Origin: a virus
Length of the DNA: 57,014 nucleotides
Strand: one strand, 5' to 3'
Virus record (IMG/VR): IMGVR_UViG_3300025430_001249
Coordinates: 1-57,014 of that record
The notes under the pieces were generated by a model. The model saw only the letters and a program-made list of their open reading frames with translations, had not been told where the DNA came from and did not search any database. A program made the translations under genes and the position numbers. Below, in pieces: positions 56,913 through 57,014 of this stretch (position 1 is the first letter of the stretch; every line of letters begins with the position of its first letter).

Positions 56913-57014
56913 ATGCCAAAGAAAATTGATAATATCACCGATGTAATAAACTCAGCTAGGTTTAGAGCGGCTACAAATCAACGATCATATTCTCAATCTG
57001 AGATAGAAAAAATA
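56913..57014 (+). CDS. Partial gene after the polymerase intein half
   Basis: The first 34 codons of a gene that runs off the right edge, starting MPKKIDNITDVIN and continuing RFRAATNQRSYSQSEIEKI. AGGAG is placed 8 bases before the ATG. By analogy with the ligase locus this position could hold a homing endonuclease, and the helical basic start is compatible, but nothing diagnostic is visible. Confidence 0.5.
   Translation, partial: MPKKIDNITDVINSARFRAATNQRSYSQSEIEKI

Noticed and set aside
1-57014. tRNA genes
   Set aside because: No cloverleaf-like element with a T-loop GTTCRA box and matching acceptor stem was seen on either strand by eye; a tRNAscan run would be decisive.

Overview
The window looks like 57 kb of a large, AT-rich, tailed bacteriophage genome related to the T4-like myoviruses of aquatic bacteria. 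Evidence for a phage: a family B DNA polymerase, an ATP-dependent DNA ligase, a T4 DsbA-like DNA-binding protein, T4-type late promoters (TATAAATA and close variants) in front of many genes, collagen-like and beta-propeller fibre proteins, a virion-type lytic transglycosylase, a holin/spanin lysis cassette, free-standing homing endonucleases, very tight gene packing, and no tRNA, rRNA or ribosomal protein genes. The host is not shown. A full sigma70 of primary (RpoD) type and a heme oxygenase/bilin reductase pair suggest a Gram-negative, possibly alphaproteobacterial, aquatic host; this is inference.

Layout. 1-9 kb: small regulatory or unknown genes, a dual-specificity phosphatase, a metalloprotease-like protein, a virion lytic transglycosylase, a glycosyltransferase, an Fe/Mn superoxide dismutase, an RpoD-like sigma factor, a metallophosphoesterase and a histone-like peptide. 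9-28 kb: a biosynthetic island, mostly one long minus-strand run, with a sugar C-methyltransferase, an SDR epimerase, three radical SAM enzymes plus the remnant of a fourth, five 2-oxoglutarate/Fe(II) oxygenase-like proteins, a GNAT, two fatty-acid desaturases, a sulfotransferase-like protein and, on the other strand, a PurD-like ATP-grasp enzyme. 28-31 kb: lysis cassette (repeat-bearing holin, lipoprotein, Rz-like spanin) and a secreted nuclease. 31-35 kb: two collagen-like fibres followed by an S53 (sedolisin/kumamolisin) protease, a RyR-domain protein and a GIY-YIG homing endonuclease. 35.7-36.8 kb: heme oxygenase overlapping a ferredoxin-dependent bilin reductase. 37-40 kb: a VWA protein, a beta-rich protein, about 500 nt of highly structured untranslated sequence and a DadA-like oxidoreductase. 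40.5-43.3 kb: DNA ligase broken into two genes by a split intein with a homing endonuclease gene in the break. 43-54 kb: UvdE, nucleotidyltransferases, a NadM-like enzyme, a SpeD-like protein, a HAD phosphatase, a GDPD and GalE-like epimerase, and several virion-candidate proteins. 54.6-57 kb: family B DNA polymerase broken at its catalytic motif C by a second split intein; the C-terminal half lies beyond the window.

How it works together. Two replication enzymes appear to need protein trans-splicing across their catalytic motifs (ligase KxDG/CR; polymerase YGDTD/S). Late genes appear to be driven by T4-like promoters, several placed so that transcription would begin at the start codon (leaderless mRNAs). 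The metabolic cargo points to remodelling of host surface glycans and lipids, oxidative-stress defence and bilin pigment synthesis during infection. All functional calls rest on motif recognition by eye; no database search was run.
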